In this document: piece after piece, positions 35,301-48,629 of the stretch
Position numbering within the stretch: the stretch's first letter is position 1
Layout: every line of letters starts with the position of its first letter
Source of the DNA: Diphasiastrum complanatum
Lineage: Eukaryota > Streptophyta > Lycopodiopsida > Lycopodiales > Lycopodiaceae
DNA: 64,000 nucleotides
NCBI GenBank assembly: GCA_029204225.1
Contig: CM055113.1
Span: 14,783,471 to 14,847,470 of the forward strand
Direction: 5' to 3'
Notes under the pieces: generated by a model
The model's database searches: none
Seen by the model: the letters and a program-made list of their open reading frames with translations, nothing else
Told to the model about the DNA's origin: nothing
Program-made: the position numbers and the translations under genes

Positions 35301-36300
35301 CTTGGATATTTGTGTGTTTCTAGTTTGTGAAAAATATCACATGTGTAGTGAATGTTCCCACATGTAGAAAAAGTAAAAATAGTTTAGTCATGTTGACTTA
35401 AGGGGTATCATAAAGATTTTGTATCAAGCATCTTGGTGTAGAATTTTGATAGGGCCAATTTTGGCTTTAGAGGTCAAATGGTCAAGTACACATGTTTTGT
35501 CATGATTAGGCCAAAATTCAATTGTGATGTAACTCGAGCTAGTTAGGTTGCTTACACATGTCAAGTTTAGGTTTGATGAGTGATGCACCCTATGTGGTGG
35601 CAAAAGTTAAAGGGTCCAATCATAAGTGAGAAAATTGGTAGAAGGGCCCAATCAAAATCAAACGATGTGAAGTCACTCATCCAATAGGATGTTAGAGGTC
35701 TTAGAAAAGATAGGATTGAAGCATGGATCTCCACGAGTTCTATATGTACATTGATTTTCTATCATAATCTAATGTGAGTTTTTGAGTCAATTTGGAGATT
35801 CATCGATTTTGAGTGTATTTCTCTCTCTACCCTTCACCAAAAGTGGTGGTTTCTCTCTCTACCCGAGGAGAGGAGCTTTTTGGGACTTATTTTCAGTAGT
35901 ACATGTTTCCACACGTGTGAAACTACTTTGGTTATGAATGTATGCATGTAACTTTGCCTCTTTGCCTTAGATTTCATCAATTGACATTGGATTTCAATCA
36001 ATAGAAGATCTATAGTGCAAAAGCTTCGCTTAGGAGATCAATTTTACACTTTACGGCATTCCCACATGTGTGAAGTTTCACATTTGGCCCAAAAGGTATT
36101 TGGCAAACCTTTACTATTCAGCATTGCCTAGGCCATCTCAACAATAAATTTGTTTTTTTGTTCTACAACTCCATTTTGCTATGGAAAATAAGATATTTTT
36201 GTTATTTACTTTTTTCTCTTGTTGTTTTTACTCGCCACTTTCATAGTGCGAAGTACATGGCAAGATCTATTAGAGGACACACCTTGGTGAGTAAAGTTGA
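35301..36300. other. LTR-related non-coding sequence with CACACGTGTG palindromes
   Basis: No gene is seen. CACACGTGTG at 35910-35919 and CACATGTG at 36063-36070, each in a TTTC/GAAG context like those at 33-34 kb, suggest more sequence of the same LTR family. Confidence 0.5.
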
Positions 36301-36640
36301 TTACTCGTCTATTACTTGCTCTTGAATTTTTGAGATTTCTTGCTTATTTGTAGCATTCTTACTCGCTCTTTTTCCCACAAACTCTGTTAGCCTTCTCCTA
36401 TCAAATAATATACTCGCCGTTTTACTCATGCTTTTACCAGCAGCATTACTTGCACGTATAAAAAAAATTAATTTTACTTGGCCTATTACTTGAGATTTGA
36501 GATTTCTCACTTATTTTGCACCATATTTACTCGCGTTTTTTTCCGCAAACTTCGTTGGCCTTCTCCTACAAAATAATTACTCATTGGTTTACTCACGGTA
36601 TTACTTGGTTGGAAAAAAAAAAAAACTTAGTTTTTTCTTA
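36301..36640. repeat. Tandem pair of about 185 bp
   Basis: ATTACTTG, TTTGAGATTTCT, TTACTCGC, CGCAAACT-like, GGCCTTCTCCTA and TTACTTGG blocks occur in the same order in 36301-36485 and again in 36486-36640. Confidence 0.75.
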
Positions 36641-36656
36641 CTCTTCCTTTTTACTC

Positions 36657-36657
<1 letters not shown>

Positions 36658-36688
<31 letters not shown>
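36658..36688. repeat. Poly-C run of 31 bases
   Basis: An unbroken run of C preceded by a long A-run and T-rich sequence. Such a length is unusual in plant DNA and is prone to assembly error. Confidence 0.95.
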
Positions 36689-36689
36689 T

Positions 36690-38985
36690 TTCCAATTTTT
36701 GTTTAAAGGCTAGATAATTAAGTCTAAATGTTAGGTAAGCATAGTTTAGGTAGACTAAGATTCTCTTTAGAATTAGATAGGTTAAGAGGTAGAATTAGTT
36801 CAACTCTATAGCCTAGGTTAATCAGTTTAGTCAGCTTAGGACCATTCATGTTTAATTGCATAGGTATTGATAATATAGGAGGTCTTGCTAATTAGGATTT
36901 GACAATAAGCACGTAGGTAGATGTTATGATCAGTTAGGATAATTAGATAGATTAAGGTATGTTAGTCAACCCTTAAAACTTCTAGGTTTAGAAAGTCTCA
37001 TCTAGGTAGGTCGTTAATCAATTCCCTAGTTAGAATTTTTCTGGTAGAGTGATGTATGCCTTAGAAATAATCGTCAAGATAAATACTCCATACAGACCCC
37101 ATACATATTCTTGTATATATCCCTATACTATTATTTTTTGACTTCTTGTAAATTTTTAATTGTACTATGAGACAAAAGAAAAAGGGCCACCCTATAAAGC
37201 ATTTTTAGATATCAAAGAAAGAGGTGGTTATCAATTACCAACAAATGTCGAGGACCTCAACAAGCGAGAACCGACAAACCTTATCACTCTTCTACATCCT
37301 CAACCACTTCACGCAACATCTAGAGCTGCTAAAAAAATATCTTATAGCTTTGGCCAAAATTAGGGTTGATCTAGCATACCATTCCATTCCAAGAAGACAA
37401 GCATGACATGCCCTAAAGACTCCCAACGTTGGGGCATACAATTGGCCCAAGATCCACTCATCAAATGGTTGGGCTAATTCAGTCGATTTTGTACGAGCCC
37501 TAAACGGATTCTAGATGACGCGACTAATTCTCTTTCTAATTATTGTACTTGGTTGATTCCTACAATGACCACTCGAGTTAAAATACGATCTTGATGGAAG
37601 TGTAGATAATTTTTTAATCTCTTTATGTATAAAAATTAAAATTTTCAAACAACACTCACAAGGATATGGATAGATTAATTACGTCTATTTTCAATATTTT
37701 TGTCAAATGATGCCTCTATGATTAATTTTGAGGATTCATGTGACCATTTAATAGAATTTTACTTTAATATGTCAATTTTGTTTGAGTGAATAAATATCTT
37801 CAATGTTCTTTCAATACATGCTTTAATTGCCCCCAACCCCCAAATCTCAAAAAAAGAAAGAAAGAGAAAAATGGCTCATTTGGTTGTGGGTTTCTTTCAT
37901 TTCCAATGGCAACCTATTGCACAATAATGAAGAATCTAACTTACATCAATACGCATACAAGTGGTTGTATTGCCTCCCATTAATTTAAGCTTCATAAATA
38001 TATATTAAAAAATCAAACCTTTGTTATAAGCTTTTATTTCAAAAATATAACATAGATTTCAAAATTTTATTTTTGAACGGACTAAATGACAATTGAGATA
38101 AGATAAAAAAAAAATAAGAAATTTATTTTAAAAAATGTTATTTTAGAATTTGAAAATGCTGTAATGTATATCAACTATCTTATTGGAAGAATAGTGATTC
38201 ATAAAGCCAAAAAAAAAAAAAAAAACAAACTTACGTCTTTTTTGATATAATTCTTATACGATTTATTTATTTTATATTATTTTACTATTGAGAAACTAAT
38301 TCTTTTCACCTGACTTTTTTCTTTCATTTTTGAGTGGTTTTCTCAAAGTTTGTAGTATTTTAACAATGTCTAATTTTTTTTGTGAAACACTTTTCTGGAC
38401 AAAGTGAAATTCACAAAAATTGTCACTCTTTTTAAGGATTGTGATCATTTCAAAAGATTCCATGTCACTTTTATTTGCTTACCCAATGCCTACTCCATTG
38501 TCAAAGTTAACCATTCTGTTTGCTTTTATAATACGCAAACCAGCTACACTTATGTTTGATTTGTTTAACCATGACAATTATGGTGTATTTTTGTGAACCA
38601 TAATTGTAGACGTGTAAATAAATGCTCTTAAGATCATAAATCAATCACAACGATCAATCAAGCATTAGAGCTTGCACTAGTAGACAACAAAAACCCCAAA
38701 ACTAGTCTCAAATTTTTGAACAATTTCACTTTGTTGGCAATTAATCCTAGAATTCAATGATCACAAAGCAAAGTATATTCATGAAAATTTGAAATGTAAA
38801 AACTGCAAGATTTTCTTGACTACTTTTGGTCATTTATGAATAGCTTTGCATGGCAAGTGGACCAAGGGCTCTACTTTGATCTATTATAACTATTTTTTAT
38901 ATAGTAAGGCCATTTAACATATGTCACCATCATGTAAAAATTGAGTCAAGCTTGCCTTGTAATGGAGAGAATTGAACCTCCTATT
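36690..38985. other. No recognisable gene
   Basis: AT-rich sequence. A 67-codon frame at 37160-37363 (YKAFLDIKERGGYQLP...) has no recognised domain. An A-run of 17 lies near 38209-38225. Nothing else stands out. Confidence 0.5.
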
Positions 38986-39789
38986 TGTTGGAAAAATAAG
39001 TTGTATCTCTGTCGAATAACTAATTGAAAACGATAGTTCGATTAACTATTCAACAATGATAGGTCGATAGTGGACAATAGAAATGATAGTTAATGTAATA
39101 CCAAAAAACTAATTTGATACTACCATAAACACAACTTATTATCACTCACGAGTGTGAAAAATGAACGATAGAAAAAGATCACATTCTTGTCAATTTTCAA
39201 AGCTCAGATCATAATAGCTTCAATAATAGAGTAACACTAGAACAAGATAAGTCATGTGTCGAATTGCTAAATTCAATATGTATTGCAAAATGATGAAAAA
39301 TACATCTGTTGTCTCCTTTGATTGCACTATAATAATAGTGCATCTAATTTTGCTATAAATTTCACTCTTACACAAGCTATAATCATGATAGCTTATTAAT
39401 GATTAGTCTATGCCTATGGCAAAAAATAGAGGAGAACAAGAAGAATGAATATTGATGAACAATTACTAAAATTGAACTTATTGAAATGAACTGATCTAAT
39501 AATCTATTTATAGTGTTGATGGCACAGCCCTAATGGAATGCGTCGTTATCCACCTAGCAGGTGCCACATGGAGCTACAGAATTGGACTTGAAATATCTAG
39601 TGGATAAGACTCCACTATCAAATCTGCTTTAGTCATTATTCAGTAACCCTCAACAATTATTTCCACTCTGTGTCGACAATACATGTATTTCTATAAATGA
39701 TCTCAAATCCTTCGCCACTATCTCGACAATGTGAGTAAAACTGCAAAGTAGTTCCACATTACAAATAAATTTTAGGAATGTTCCTAACA
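38986..39789 (-). mobile_element. Copia 3' LTR, 804 bp
   Basis: In minus orientation the unit begins TGTTAGGAACATTCC directly after a polypurine tract (AAGGGGGAG at 39790-39798) and ends TTATTTTTCCAACA at 38986. The TG...CA ends, the size and the neighbouring RNase H coding end identify a 3' LTR. The 5' LTR is not in reach on the high-coordinate side. Confidence 0.8.
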
Positions 39790-39798
39790 CTCCCCCTT

Positions 39799-40080
39799 AA
39801 TGTGAACTCATAAAAAATTGAGGTATTAAGTTGAGGATACTACTAAGCTTGGAATGATTGTCGAATGATAATGCTTTAGTATATATATCCATTGTCATGA
39901 ACTCTGTTCTGCAAAAGATTAGAACAATTTCCCTTTCGAGTACCTTGCTTTACAAAATGATACTTTATCTCAATGTGCTTGCTCCGAGAATGATCCCTTA
40001 GATTAACATATAAAGCAATTGTAATCAAGTTGTCACAAAAGCAACCTTTGACTAAGATTAAGTATTATAAGAGAAGATAT
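39799..40080 (-). pseudogene. Copia RNase H C-terminus fragment
   Basis: The minus-strand sequence reads RSKHIEIKYHFVKQG (the standard SKHIDIRYHFIRE block near the Copia pol end), followed by decayed text up to the polypurine tract. It belongs to the same element as the LTR. Confidence 0.75.
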
Positions 40081-41120
40081 TTTTATAGATTGAAAATATG
40101 TTTTATCAATAAAAGAATGTATACAAATATACTCCTCATGCTGAGGTTAGGATATTAGAGAAGATTGTATATCTCTACATATTCTTGCTTAGAATACCAA
40201 ATTAGCATCATTTTTAAAACAAGCTATCACTAGATTAGAATATTTGTATCAAAAGTAGGCCTTCACGAGTTCTGATAGAATCTAGTGCAATATGTAGATC
40301 ACATCACACAATTACCATAGCTACTCCTCACAAGCTCTCAAAGATGGCACACAAAAGTTATGTATATTACAAAGAACACTGTACATATAGGAAATCCCTA
40401 ACTACATGAAAGGACAGGTGTCCTAAAATTGGCCTACCACCTGTGGGGCCCAACATGGCCAAAATCGACCGCAACAAACTCAAGACATGCCCCTGAGTAT
40501 AGCAAGTACTGTATATAACTCTGTACAGGCTAATTTTTCCTATGTGTGGCTACTCAGCTAACCCAAGTAGTCGGCTACAGGATCAGTGCCCAATCAATAT
40601 ATCCCAACGGGTTACATCCCGATCACAACCACATATAGTAAAGCAAATAAACTGTACAGTAATTACATCATCACATTTATAGCTTATACTAATGAATCGG
40701 ATTAGAACTGATTTCTAACTCTCTCCCTTCAGCTCAAATGTGATAGGAGTAAAGAAATACAAACTGTAGCAATGTTTGGAGTGTCCAAAAAATGTTATGC
40801 ATGTCCATGTTGCCTTGTACTTGAATCACACTCAAGCACACCAACAAACCACTAGGTTTGACTCACAAAGTGTCATCTAAACAAATGCTCACAACATGAA
40901 ATGCTACAAGAAAAATCATTTGGAGAACTTAAAAGCATGTTTGCTAGCTTAGTACCTCCTCCTACTCCTCTCACTCCACTTTAAGCTTCAGTTCCAACTC
41001 CATACTTAGTTTCAGTACCCAGTGTATCTCCGTTACCTGTACCTCCCCAGTTTATTTAAAGATTTGAACTGACCAATCTTTAACGGAGAATAAAAGGACA
41101 GAAATACCGATATTATTCAA
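40081..41120. other. Probable LTR or leader sequence, unassigned
   Basis: No gene. Text such as AACTCTCTCCCTTC next to a sequence break near 40720 resembles a polypurine tract in reverse, but no LTR ends could be fixed. Confidence 0.35.
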
Positions 41121-41139
41121 ACCTTTCTTAGCAAATGGA

Positions 41140-42057
41140 CAAACATAAATGCATTGAAACAAACTCCAGACCATTTACAAGCCTTAGAAGCTAGCTTATC
41201 CCTAGGTCTCATGGCCTACAAATGGTGGCTGAACCTCCAGGAGACTAGGCAGACCCTCTAGTCATGGAAGGCTTTCAAGGAAGCCTTCGACCTACCAGAG
41301 TTCTTGCCGGCCAATGAACTTGATAGGGCTTGGGAGGCTTGAGAAAAGTTAGTCATGGACAAATTCCTAACTCAATATATATCACAGTATAGAAAATCTA
41401 TTCTTAAACTTAAAAACGTTGATGACTATTAGAAAGTCAGGGGCTTTGTCCATGGGCTTCGAGACAAGTATAAGGTGGAAGTTCAGCGTAACTCACCTAC
41501 TACTCTTGAATATGCAATTAAGTTTGCCCAAATCTATGATGACTCATTGGGCAGACAAAAAGCCAAACAATCTATCACTGATAAGACTTCTCAGTCAACC
41601 TCCTCATTTAAGAAATAATTTTTTAAACGAAAAAAATTTGATAAATCTAATGAAGGTTTTCGGAAACTCTACAATCATTCAACCATAAAAAACTGAAGAT
41701 TATGAAAAAGCAACACAAGAATGGTTATGTTTTGTTTGTATGGGTAAAGGACATACAGTTAGACAATGCCCTAAAGGACCCTTCTATAAAAAGAAATATA
41801 ACAAGCAAGTACACCTAGTTCAAACCGTGAGTTTCTCCACTGATTCAGAAGCTACTGAAATAGAGGTGTTCCATGAAGACCATGAGCACCATTGTCAGTT
41901 GACCACTACTATGCTAGGGAGACCCTCCAGCTTTGGGCCTCATGACCTAGTACGCATGCATGGGAAATTAGTAAGAGTAATGGTGGATGATGGGGCAACC
42001 CATAATTTCATCAATTACACCCTAGTCAAAAAAACTACAGCTTCCATAAACACCTAG
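41140..42057 (+). pseudogene. Ty3/gypsy Gag and protease fragment
   Basis: Gag capsid-type sequence (LMAYKWWLNLQET, FKEAFDLPEF, LTQYISQYRKSILKLKN) is followed by one CCHC knuckle, CFVCMGKGHTVRQC, and then an aspartic protease start, VRVMVDDGATHNFI, where the usual DSG reads DDG. Several stops occur, for example at 41341 and 41431. The order Gag, knuckle, protease is that of Ty3/gypsy. RT and integrase are absent downstream. Confidence 0.85.
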
Positions 42058-42254
42058 TCAACATAGGTATATAGTTTCTTTGGCGAAGGGTCAGGATAAG
42101 ACAATGTGAGAAACCTGGTTATCCAATGATATTTAGATAAGGTAGCCAGAACCACCAAGCCCAAGGGAAAAATGTAATAAATCTAATAGATCTACTCCCA
42201 AATGATTCATAGCCTTCCTCCCTTGTCTGCTTTGACTAGTGTCGAATGCTCAGA

Positions 42255-42509
42255 TTATTCTGATTTTCCACTTGATATTTCTACGTTTGGATAGGAGTGA
42301 TCTACTCTTCTTTTCTCCATAATGACCGCATCTTGACAGATTTGTGGCAGTGAAGTGTAGGATGCAAACTTTTTCATATCGGACTTGATCTTGTTGAGTA
42401 GTCTGATATAGTAGTTCTTCATTATGGTCTCTGAGCTCAGTAGATCATTGTCTTTCACCAAATTGCACAGTCGCATGGTATATTGTTGAACTGTCTCATC
42501 AAGAAACAT
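42255..42509 (-). pseudogene. Retrotransposon Gag fragment, minus strand
   Basis: The frame carries ETVQQYTMRLCNLVKDNDLL and ICQDAVIMEKRR, similar to the C-terminal half of a Ty3-type retrotransposon Gag domain. It faces the Ty3 Gag fragment at 41-42 kb and is from another copy. There is no knuckle or protease. Confidence 0.6.
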
Positions 42510-43379
42510 CTGAAATGAAGCTAATCAGACAAACTCGGTAGTCATGGCTGGAATGCAGTGTAGTCTTGATGTAAGAGATTGTTTCAGGGGTTGCACAAGT
42601 GTGGTGTCCCACTTTTTAAAAAAAAAAATTAATAATAATAATTTTTTAATGAAAAACGGACAAATTTTTACAAGGAAGAGTAGAAGGAGCGCAAATACAA
42701 GGAAAATGGCTCCCTCTTATAGATTTGAGAGGTGAGCCCCCTCATGGTGGTTGGCTCTTGAAGTTCCATCAGGATCACTATCGTGATCGTCAAAGATCAC
42801 TTTGTGTTTCCTAACTCAGGAACTTTATAAAAGCTAAGTTTAAAATACTTTACTGAATAATTGTGTTGCATGGCATTTATTAGCCTAAGGCCCAATGTTG
42901 GACCAACTGGTCGCCTGTTTCTAATATATCCAGCTCTCTACTTCAGTTATGTAGTGTTTGGGCTTATTGTAGTCGTTCTCAGAATCGGACAACATAGAGT
43001 TTTCTCCCCTCTATTAGCATGTAAAATGGAGTGCAAGAGGTTCCTTTTTATTCTTGGGGAGGCCCTTGCCCCTTTTGTTCTATTGGCTACTTCTTGGAAG
43101 GGAGAAATTATATTCCTAACCCTTCAAAAGAAACACATCTAAATCTAAGGTGCACAAAGAAGCACACTCCACCTACCACCACTTTGACTTTGACTAGTAC
43201 TTAGGACTTAAACAAAACTTAATCAACTTAGACTTTGGGCATTGTGACCCAATCTTTTGTTTGATATCTTAAATAACAATCAACCAATGATTTAGAATTA
43301 AAAAAGTGTAAATATAATTTTATAAAAAGACAGATGCAATACCATCACCTCACAAATTTTGATATTGGTATATAATTTA
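42510..43379. other. No recognisable gene
   Basis: A 93-codon frame at 42861-43142 is hydrophobic (YFSYVVFGLIVVVLRIG) but has no domain I recognise and no splice context. I treat it as non-coding. Confidence 0.45.
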
Positions 43380-44545
43380 TGGAATAAAAAAAGATGTTGG
43401 TCTCTCATGATCTATTGTCAATAGACTTATGAAATGAGATGTTATAAAAGTGGATTGCAACAACAACTATTATAGATCCAAGAAAACATCATTTTATTGG
43501 GAGATATCCCTCTTGGCAATGTACTAATAACCATCTGCATACATTGAAAATGGCTTTCATATATTTTATCTGGTTTACTACAAATGACATTAATTTAAAA
43601 TCATTGATTTTCATCATAGTAGAACTATTTTGCTATAAGTTACCTTCGACTTCCAAATGTCTTGGCCTATGTGCAAGATAGGTGTTTGGGAGTAGGAAAA
43701 ATCAATAGCATGTTCTCCTTGTAATCTAAGGACTCTAATATCCAAACAAAAAAAATCTATTTTTTAAATGGATGTTTTTGTACCTCTGTGAAAATTTTGT
43801 AGCTTTGATACAAGAGACAAAAGTAATGTATAAGGGAGCAAACTCACTCTTGACATTGTCAAGTGCAAGTTGATTGACTCTATAGATTTATAATAATACT
43901 TTATAGTTTGAGTCAAGATGCAACTCAAAGATATCAAATGAACAAAAATAATTTTCTAAGTACCAAGTTCAAGTTGCTGATCCGTGTACTTAGAAAATAA
44001 CAAAACTATGTGAAAACTCGTTTTCAAAATTTTCAAGTTGCAGCAATTGGACCTTTATAGTTTTAAATGAATTTTTCTCTTTTGGCTTAACTAGAATAGC
44101 ACTCAAAGCATATAAAATGAACAACGTTTTAGTGAAGACAAGGTCAAGTACCTTGACTTGCATAAATTCAATCTAATGCCTTATAGGCTCGCCCAAGATA
44201 CAACTTAAAGAACATCAAATAAATAAACCCAGTTTTACTTAGAATCAACTATAAAACACATATATGCTTGATATCATTGAGAGGTAATGACATTGTACAT
44301 GTTGCATTTAAGTCAATTTAATAAGCATTAAGCATAAAAAAGAAGGAAACGTAGGTTTCATTTGTTATCCTATCTTAGAATTTCATTCAACACAATAAGA
44401 TAATGAGCAATTTGATATGTAGTCAACTTTGAAGTCTTCAACCAAGAGTTTCAGCATGCATAGTGTGGGTCATATGCTACAAGTTTCCTAGTCGTGCTAT
44501 GTGCAACCAATAGTAGGTGCATGCTTACATTGATTTTTGAGCAAC
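43380..44545 (+). repeat. Ancient direct repeat, copy 1 (about 1.2 kb)
   Basis: Matches 45780-46950 in order with many substitutions and indels: GATCCAAGAAAACATCATTTTATTGG-like text, CTCTTGGCAATGT, AGTGCAAGTTG with GACTCTATAGATT, ATAATGAGC, GCATAGTGTGGGTCATAT and ATGTGCAACCAA...TAGGTGCATGC (first 20 bases or fewer compared). The offset is about 2.4 kb. The pair may be very old LTRs or a duplicated repeat. Confidence 0.7.
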
Positions 44546-45779
44546 AAATGTTCATATATTTCTAATTTTCTTATCATGCAAAATTTTTAAGCACAAACCA
44601 TAAGTAGCCAATAACATTTGCTTCGAGAGTATACAAAATACCCCCCATCTTCAAGATAATAGGCAATCATAATAATATATGAATTCATACATCAAATTGT
44701 GTGAAACAAAAATGGTTTTTAAAGTAACAAGAGGCCTTTGGCAATAATTTTCCATGAAAACGACTAAGTTTATCAGTCTTACATTTCTTCAACTGTACAA
44801 ATTTGGCCAACCAATTCAACTAGCCATCCTTCATTTTCCATTTGAAGTTGCACTAGTTTTGCACAAAATCCTGACTTTTGATGATTAACACAAGCATCCT
44901 TATGATTGAGACTCTATGGATTCTTTGCAAATTTTCACCTCCAAGCCCAATTAATAGTAGGATATATTGTATATATCAAACTATATGTATGTTTGTCATG
45001 TTTTCATATCTTGGACAACTTGTTATAATCTCCATCAAGAAACTACCTCAGAAATGAGATTTTTTTTTGGCTAAACCGTGAGTAACCACTAGGTCAATCC
45101 TCATCTAGCTTTTATCATTCATATCAACCTACAAAGTAACGTATAGAGAAATAAGATTTTTATTGATTCCTTTAATAAAAAATAACAACTTTTCACAAGT
45201 AATAACACCCTTCTAATGGACTTGAACCTTTGAAGCTACATAGCTACCTGAGTTAAGAACATCCTATTTTTCCTGAAAATTATTTTGGGATTGTCAATAA
45301 CTTCCCGTATCCAATACATCCAAAAATGATCTTAGACTACATTTAATCTTTTTTTTTCATTAGCATATTTTATTAAACTTCTAAGTCCTATATACCTAGT
45401 TCTTCAATTTTCATTAGAGCAGCACAAACCTTATAGTCAACCAAATGCATAGCTACAACAAAAGTTTTGAGTTGATTGGCTGACAAGTCTTACTAGCTTC
45501 AATAGGATTTGGGGCATAGATAATAATCTAGGTATTGAAAGAAAAGACTAAATAGCCCACAAAGAAAAAACCTCCAAAAAGCCAAGCTTTTCTTTTGGAA
45601 GATCATTAAAAATAGGTGTTTCTACCATGTAAAGGTTAAATAGAATGTTTGAATTAAATTAGGCCTATCCAACTTTTGGAACAACCCAAGAAATAATTTT
45701 TCTACTCTTTTTTTCTTTTTTTTGAAAGTAAGCGCTGGGGCATATATTAACAAAGAGAAATTTTACAGTTATACAATAT
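44546..45779. other. Spacer between the two ancient repeat copies, no gene
   Basis: AT-rich sequence without open frames of interest. If the flanking copies are LTRs this would be the decayed interior. Confidence 0.45.
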
Positions 45780-46950
45780 TGGAGAGGATTTTTTTTTACT
45801 CTTCACAAGAGATATTCAAAGAATGGGTATTGCAACATCATTTGTTATAGATTCAAAACAACATTATGCTCTCTCTTGGTAATGTTAAGACAAACATGGG
45901 CACACATTTTGAACTGTTTTACTATATTCTATCTAGATTACTAGGAATAGTGTAATTTTTTACAAATCAACAATGGTTTTTTCCTTTTTTGATAAAGACT
46001 TTAATAATTTGCTATTTTGTTCATGGACATTTTGTAACTTTGTAAGATTTAGTTTTGATACAAAGAGAAAAAGAAAAAAGGAAAAAAAAGGAGAGAGGTG
46101 TGATAGCAAACTTATTCTTAATCGCGAGTGCAAGTTGCTTGACGCTATAGATTGATATGCATACCTTTCAAGCTTGAGGATACAACTCCAAGATATTATA
46201 TGAGCAAACAAAGTTTTTAGAGTAAGACACTCAAGCCACTTGATTTGTATTATTTAGGATACAACAAAAGCTTATGAAATGAACAAATTCATTTCCAAAA
46301 GTGTCAAACTAATGTTGTTTGATCTTTATATTTTCAAATTAATGGTTTATGGGTTTACTCATGATATGACTCAAAAGCATATTATATAAACAAAGCATAT
46401 AACATGAGCAAACACATTTTCGATGTTGCCAAGGTGAAGTTGAGTGATCTTATTGTATATGCCCAACTTGATTTTTATAGGCTTGCCTAGAATACCAGTT
46501 AAAGCATTAAAAATCAACAAGTTCATTGTCAAAAATCTTGGTCACTTTTGTGTGCGACCCACACTAGATTGAACTAGAACAAAGCTAGGCAATGTGTTCA
46601 ATTGTGTTTATGTAGATAATCAAGTTTTGTGGTATGAATACTTACAATCAAATACTAAAGTACTGATATGCATAACATCATGAAGAGGCATTGACGTTGT
46701 CCATTTGCATTCCATTCTTTCTTATAAAGAAAAGCATCAGAAAGAAGATCTAGTTTTTGTATGTTATCTTGTGTTAGAACTCCATAAAACACAAAAATTA
46801 AATAATGAGCCATGTGAGTTGTAAGTTTATGATGAAGTCAACTTTAATGTCTTTACAATGACTTCCATCACGCATAGCTTGGATCATATATTACAATCTT
46901 CCATGTGATGCCATGTGCAACCAAGGTTAGGTGCATGCCTAATGTATGAT
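45780..46950 (+). repeat. Ancient direct repeat, copy 2 (about 1.2 kb)
   Basis: Partner of the copy at 43380-44545, same orientation. GCGAGTGCAAGTTG with GACGCTATAGATT near 46125 and ATGTGCAACCAAGGTTAGG near 46914 are the clearest anchors. Confidence 0.7.
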
Positions 46951-48625
46951 GGTGATGTGAATGCTTATTGAAACAAAGAAAGTCTAAATTGCCTTTCATG
47001 TTTGAGAATGTCATCTTTCATAATCAACTAGAGATTTTGCCTATTTATATATAGGCTTGCTAGACCACATTTGTTAAACTTCTCGTCTTAGCCATCTATT
47101 TATATCTATGGTCTAGATTCAACTACTCAACAATTAACCAATGAATTTTGATGAACTTTGACTAAAGAAATGAAAGATGATTGGAGAGATGAACTTGGGA
47201 CCTTTCTTGTTGGTTCCACAAGTGTGAGAGAATGTGAACTTGCACTTGGTCTATGAAAATACATGCCTCTCAAGGTCCAACCCCATCTTTCTTGAGTAAT
47301 GTACATGCACTTTTTGTATTCCTTTTCAGATAACTTCATTTAGCTTGAATAACTGTTTTGAATTATCTACAAAGCCAAGTTGTAAGGTTTACATAAAAGA
47401 TAGTCGGAATCGTCTTTGAAGGACACTATTTTTCATAAACATCGTTATGAAAGCTTGAACATTGTTTATATGAGCGTAGCCATGTTATGCAAAATCCTAG
47501 TGATATTTTTTGGTATTTGGCAAGGAGGATCTTGTGGCACTTTCTCTGAAGTAGAGATTTTGTCATCGAGAACATCACCAAGTATCAAAAGAGGATTTTT
47601 AGATTCAAAGCAACATACTAGTTTTTCTAAATTTTTGTCCTTAGAATATCATGAAATTATAAGATAACATGTTTTCCCTCCAGTCCACACACCACCATGC
47701 ATAAAATAGAGACAATGTTCATTCCAAATGAACTTGAGAGAACATAGATCACTAATGTGCCTTGCGAACCAATTCTTGAATGCGAGCTTAAGGTCATTTA
47801 AATCTTTTTTTATTAGATTCATCCCTTCTTGATGAAGACCAAGATCCATGACAATATCTTTCTCTTCTTTGTCATCACCAAGATTTATCATACACATCTG
47901 AAGAGTAGAATACTTAAAAATTGAAGCCACCACATCAAGGTTAGTAGCCAATACTACTTTGCTCTCTCTCTAGGTGCAATTCTTACATTAGGTGATATAT
48001 TCTTTCGCAATAATTATCCATGAGGTTCATTAACTTCAAGAATTTGAAGGATGCTTGAGTATCTCCACTTATCATATCATAAGGCATCAAATCCAATGCA
48101 ATATGAGATCTTTCACACTTGAGAAAAGATGTCAAGGAGAGTATTGACTGTGAATAGTTCTAACACGAGAATGTAGATCGGTGATAAGTAAATTGGTTAA
48201 CTTGGTTTGGTGGGTCATGGCATCGAAGTTGTGGAAAGTTGTTTATTGCAAACAAGCAAGTACACAAATTTTCATTATAGTGTCAAGAGCACCAGATAAG
48301 AAGCCTAAATGATAGATTTCCCAAACATGCTAGATGCAAACATATCCTTGTATGAGGAGTGCCCTAGTGTTGCATTTCCTTGAATCGTGGTTCATTTGTA
48401 CCCATATCACAATTCCATTGAGTTGATATGATCTATTTTGGATAAGGCTTAAAAGTTTTATGACTTTTTTGTTTACAAAAATCCGATTCGAATGGAAAAA
48501 TACCTTCACTAAATTAATGTTTGACTCTCCTACATTTATCAATGTTGAATTTGTTGGAGAGAGGGAGAGTAGCAAGAGTTGAGGAAGGTGTCGTATATAA
48601 AATAATAATAAAAAAATTTAGCTCA
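46951..48625. other. No recognisable gene
   Basis: AT-rich sequence with short frames and no domain. Some of it (47400-48580) reads as weak coding-like text on both strands, but I cannot assign it. Confidence 0.45.
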
Positions 48626-48629
48626 GATG

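Noticed and set aside
36497..36713. Proline-rich frames over the poly-C run
   Set aside because: Homopolymer artefact.
42861..43142. Hydrophobic 93-codon frame as a membrane protein
   Set aside because: No domain, homologue or splice context was recognised, and T-rich DNA gives hydrophobic frames by chance.
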